Shown here one piece after another: positions 61,606 through 64,000 of a stretch of DNA of 64,000 nt (position 1 is the stretch's first letter; each line of letters opens with the position of its first letter). The DNA is from Coleofasciculus sp937127375 (GTDB lineage Bacteria; Cyanobacteriota; Cyanobacteriia; Cyanobacteriales; Coleofasciculaceae), in the NCBI GenBank assembly GCA_040218875.1, contig JAVJQP010000049.1; one strand, given 5' to 3'. The notes beneath the pieces are model-generated. The model was given only the letters and a program-made list of their open reading frames with translations. It did not search any database and was not told the origin of the DNA. A program made the translations under genes and the position numbers.

Positions 61606-62988
61606 TTGGTTAGTTGCTTGCTTCATCAGTTATCATTTATTATGACCCTTCAAGTTCCGGATAAAAGTAAACTGTTGATTGTCGATGATAACCCCACTAA
61701 TTTAGGGTTTCTCTTTGAGTATTTAACTCAATCTGACTTCAAAGTATTAGTCGCCTTAGATGGAGAAAGTGCGATTGAACAAGTGCAATATGCCCAGCCG
61801 GATCTGATTTTGTTAGATGTAATGATGCCGGGAGTGGATGGATTTACAACCTGTAAACGCCTCAAAACAGATCCATCGACTCAAGATATTCCCGTAATTT
61901 TTATGACCGCACTTTCTGATACCGTCGATAAAGTCCAAGGCTTTAAAATTGGTGCGGTTGATTATATAACTAAACCCCTGCAACCCGAAGAAGTATTATG
62001 TCGTGTTCAAACCCATCTTGCCTTGAGAAATCTACAAAAGCGACTCATTGACCAAAATCACAAACTATTACAGTCACAAGAGAAAGAACGGCAACGATCC
62101 TTAGAACTTGAGCAGGCATTAAAGAAATTACAACAAACCCAACTTCAACTTATTCAATCCGAAAAAATGTCAAGTTTGGGTCGGATGGTTGCCGGAATCG
62201 CCCATGAGATTAATAATCCGTTGAATTTTATCTACAGTAATGCCTCGATTACAAAAACTTATCTGGAAGAACTCTTAAATTTGCTTTATTCTTATCAACG
62301 TACCTACAACAATCCTAGCCCCGAAATTGTTGCAGAAACCGAAGCCATTGACTTGGATTTTTTGCAGTCAGATTTACCCAAAATTCTCAGCTCAATGCAA
62401 GTGGGAGCAGAACGAATATGTCAGATTATTCTGTTGTTGCGGAGTTTTTCCCATTTAGATGAATCAGATTTTAAATTAACGGATATTCATCAAGGAATTA
62501 ATAATACACTATTTTTGTTACAGCACTGTCTTAAATCTCAGTCAGACCGACCCGCTATTCGAGTGATTAAAGAGTATAGCGATCTGCCTAAAGTTGGCTG
62601 TTATGGTGGTCAGCTTAACCAAGTGTTTACATATATTATCACCAATGCCATTGAAGCCATTGATCAGGAGAAAGAGAAATGGAGAACAGGAAACAATGGG
62701 TTTGAATCGAATCCGCCAACGATTTGGATTTGTACGGAAATTAAAGACAATGCCAATTTGGTTATTAAAATTGCCGATAATGGTTCAGGGATGAATGATG
62801 AGGTCAAACGCCAAATCTTTGATCCCTTTTTTACGACCAAGCCTGTGGGTTCAGGAACAGGTTTAGGGTTGGCGATTAGTTATCAGATTATTGTCGAAAA
62901 GCATAAAGGTCAGTTACAGATAAATAGTCAACTGGGAAAAGGAACAGAATTTGTAATTGAGATCCCGCTAGATTTGAATGAAGAGTAG
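61606..62988 (+). CDS. REC-HisKA histidine kinase
   Basis: The start is best set at the ATG at 61642 (MTLQVPDKSKLLIVDDNPTN). An N-terminal receiver (residues 10-125 of the product; phospho-Asp in LILLDVMMPGVDG, Lys in YITKPLQPEE) is joined by a coiled coil (RQRSLELEQALKKLQQTQLQ) to a kinase core. The His motif is GRMVAGIAHEINNPLNF, the N box VFTYIITNAIEAID, G1 IADNGSGM and G2 GSGTGLGLAIS. It likely receives phosphate from, or is controlled by, the hybrid kinase 87 bp upstream (123 bp to the ATG). No DNA-binding regulator is nearby. Confidence 0.94.
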   Translation: MVSCLLHQLSFIMTLQVPDKSKLLIVDDNPTNLGFLFEYLTQSDFKVLVALDGESAIEQVQYAQPDLILLDVMMPGVDGFTTCKRLKTDPSTQDIPVIFMTALSDTVDKVQGFKIGAVDYITKPLQPEEVLCRVQTHLALRNLQKRLIDQNHKLLQSQEKERQRSLELEQALKKLQQTQLQLIQSEKMSSLGRMVAGIAHEINNPLNFIYSNASITKTYLEELLNLLYSYQRTYNNPSPEIVAETEAIDLDFLQSDLPKILSSMQVGAERICQIILLLRSFSHLDESDFKLTDIHQGINNTLFLLQHCLKSQSDRPAIRVIKEYSDLPKVGCYGGQLNQVFTYIITNAIEAIDQEKEKWRTGNNGFESNPPTIWICTEIKDNANLVIKIADNGSGMNDEVKRQIFDPFFTTKPVGSGTGLGLAISYQIIVEKHKGQLQINSQLGKGTEFVIEIPLDLNEE

Positions 62989-63303
62989 AAATAAATTCCA
63001 TTAACTTTCACCTTGTTACACCGCCTTAAAATCTGGAAAACCTCTCTCCAAACCTCTCTCCGAACCTCTCCCTAGCCCTCTCCTACAAGGAGAGGGAAGC
63101 GGAATATATTTTTTTATTTGGAGAGGCTTTGAATTCTCCCCCATGTGTCGATTTTTCTAAATGGCGTGAAAAGTCAGATCACCTCCTCACCCTAATTATG
63201 GGTATTTAACCGGACATGATATTATTAATTTGTATGGTAATTTTTTTGATAATTAGCAAAGTGTAAGTCTTCAACCAAACGTTATATGACAAATGGATAA
63301 CCT
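62989..63303. other. Spacer with CTCTCC repeats and AAAATGGCGTGAAAAGTCAG fragment
   Basis: Tandem ACCTCTCTCCAA/ACCTCTCTCCGA units (63041-63070) and an AAGGAGAGGG arm form the common CCCTCTCC palindrome type. TTTTTCTAAATGGCGTGAAA (63151) is the inverse of text at 43458-43485. No gene is seen. Confidence 0.5.
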
Positions 63304-63903
63304 ATGTCCTACAGCCAGTTTACCCTTGCTCAAGCCGTAGCAGACTTTAATCTCGTCTTGGTTGAGGTTCCGCAATTTCTGCCGGAGGTGACTCCGGTTA
63401 CACCGTCACCCATATTAACGGAATTCCTAGAAACGAGTCTACCTTTAACCGCCACAGGGAGTGAAAAGGCACGGTCTGAGGGTATTATTTACCCAATTCT
63501 CTGGGAAGTAAAACGCCTTTTATCTTCTCAAGTTAGCTTGTTTTCAGGAGAAGAATTTGATGTCGATCCCTCGGTCGGTTTAAATGGGGTGTGTGATTTT
63601 ATTTTGTCTCGTTCGGTTGAGCAACTTTTTATTCAAGCCCCAGTGGTAATATTAACGGAAGCAAAGAAGGCAGATATTCGCACGGGATTAGGTCAATGTG
63701 TGGCGGAAATGGTGGCGGCGCAGCGATTTAATGCGGCAGCGGAACGTTCGATTACGACGGTGTATGGCTGTGTAACCAGTGGTACACAGTGGCGGTTTCT
63801 GAAGCTAGAGGGACAAACGGTAACAATTGCGCTAACTGATTATCCGTTACCCCCAGTTGATCATATTCTGGGATTTCTAATTTGGATGGTTAGAGACGGT
63901 TAA
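63304..63903 (+). CDS. Nuclease-fold protein of unknown function
   Basis: A 199-residue soluble protein. The block GLNGVCDFILSRS, then VVILTEAKKADIRTGLGQCVAEMVAAQRFN has the Asp ... E-x-K arrangement of PD-(D/E)XK nucleases (Asp in VCDF, EAKK). A conserved YGCVTSGTQWRFLKLEG strand pair follows, seen in restriction-endonuclease-like hypothetical proteins of cyanobacteria. No partner methylase is present. It is possibly a genome-defence or repair nuclease, but this is a fold-based guess. Part of its 3' end (GGGACAAACGGTAACA) is repeated at the window edge after a palindromic element. Confidence 0.7.
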   Translation: MSYSQFTLAQAVADFNLVLVEVPQFLPEVTPVTPSPILTEFLETSLPLTATGSEKARSEGIIYPILWEVKRLLSSQVSLFSGEEFDVDPSVGLNGVCDFILSRSVEQLFIQAPVVILTEAKKADIRTGLGQCVAEMVAAQRFNAAAERSITTVYGCVTSGTQWRFLKLEGQTVTIALTDYPLPPVDHILGFLIWMVRDG

Positions 63904-63904
63904 T

Positions 63905-63968
63905 TGTAGGGGCGGGTTTAGCCGTTTACTGAACGGGTTTACCCACAACTGATCAACAAAACCCGCCC
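63905..63968 (+). repeat. GGGGCGGGTTT palindromic element, copy 8
   Basis: It starts GTAGGGGCGGGTTTAGCCG two bases after the stop of the nuclease-like gene and ends AAAACCCGCCC. The inner part is diverged. Confidence 0.8.
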
Positions 63969-64000
63969 TCTTTTTGTTTCTGGAGGGACAAACGGTAACA

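Overview
The window reads as chromosome from a filamentous, non-pathogenic cyanobacterium. The octamer GCGATCGC (HIP1) recurs throughout. Several proteins belong to families that are cyanobacterial or plastid-lineage specific (CGLD27/Ycf36-like, DUF3318, DUF1825). Uma2 and Rpn-type nucleases, large PAS-rich histidine kinases and heptameric short tandem repeats are all typical of large-genome filamentous species. A Coleofasciculus/Microcoleus-like organism is my best guess, but this is inference. I see no rRNA, no CRISPR array and no prophage. RNA genes are one initiator tRNA-Met and the SRP 4.5S RNA (ffs).

Layout. 0-2.7 kb: an IS200/IS605-type tnpB with an internally shortened protein, a phasin-like protein and a Uma2 nuclease. 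2.8-6.0 kb: a serpin beside a subtilisin-like protease whose catalytic Asp position holds Glu. 6.2-9.3 kb: rpe, a second Uma2 gene and a LarA-like racemase. 9.3-16.7 kb: an inverse-autotransporter-like beta-barrel/beta-helix adhesin with 309-bp internal repeats, a pentapeptide membrane protein, a TldE/PmbA-like protein and a LysR regulator. 16.9-19.8 kb: tRNA-fMet and the operon yqeK-rsfS-CGLD27-asparaginase. 19.9-22.9 kb: a GT4 glycosyltransferase, an RsbW-like anti-sigma kinase and a STAS/sugar-transferase fusion. 23-32.5 kb: queE, DUF3318, ffs, YciI, HhH and TM2 proteins, DUF1825, an SDR, a Rab-like GTPase, a tandem PAS protein and an ABC exporter. 32.8-39 kb: a PLP lyase, a secreted protein, an M24B peptidase, a lipoprotein, an unlisted 46-codon gene, sfsA and an Rpn nuclease.

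39.2-56.9 kb is an exopolysaccharide-type locus: a Wza-like SLBB exporter, a Wzc-like tyrosine autokinase, a UDP-glucuronate-epimerase-like SDR, then six large membrane proteins and a DPM1-like GT2. Three of the six are paralogs of one another; the others look like GT-C/GT39 transferases. The likely theme is surface glycan assembly, export and decoration, with the STAS/RsbW pair at 21-23 kb as a possible switch on glycan initiation. 57-64 kb holds a zinc-ribbon mini-protein, a 1238-residue hybrid histidine kinase, a REC-HisKA kinase and a nuclease-fold protein.

The most unusual layer is the repeat load at gene borders. Palindromic GGGGCGGGTTT...AAACCCGCCCC elements occur at least eight times, once in frame inside the ATPase domain of the hybrid kinase next to a second palindrome. 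The 20-mer TTAGGGGCTGCTGAATAAGT supplies the stop codon of three unrelated genes. ATGACAA-type heptads supply or abut the start codons of at least five genes.
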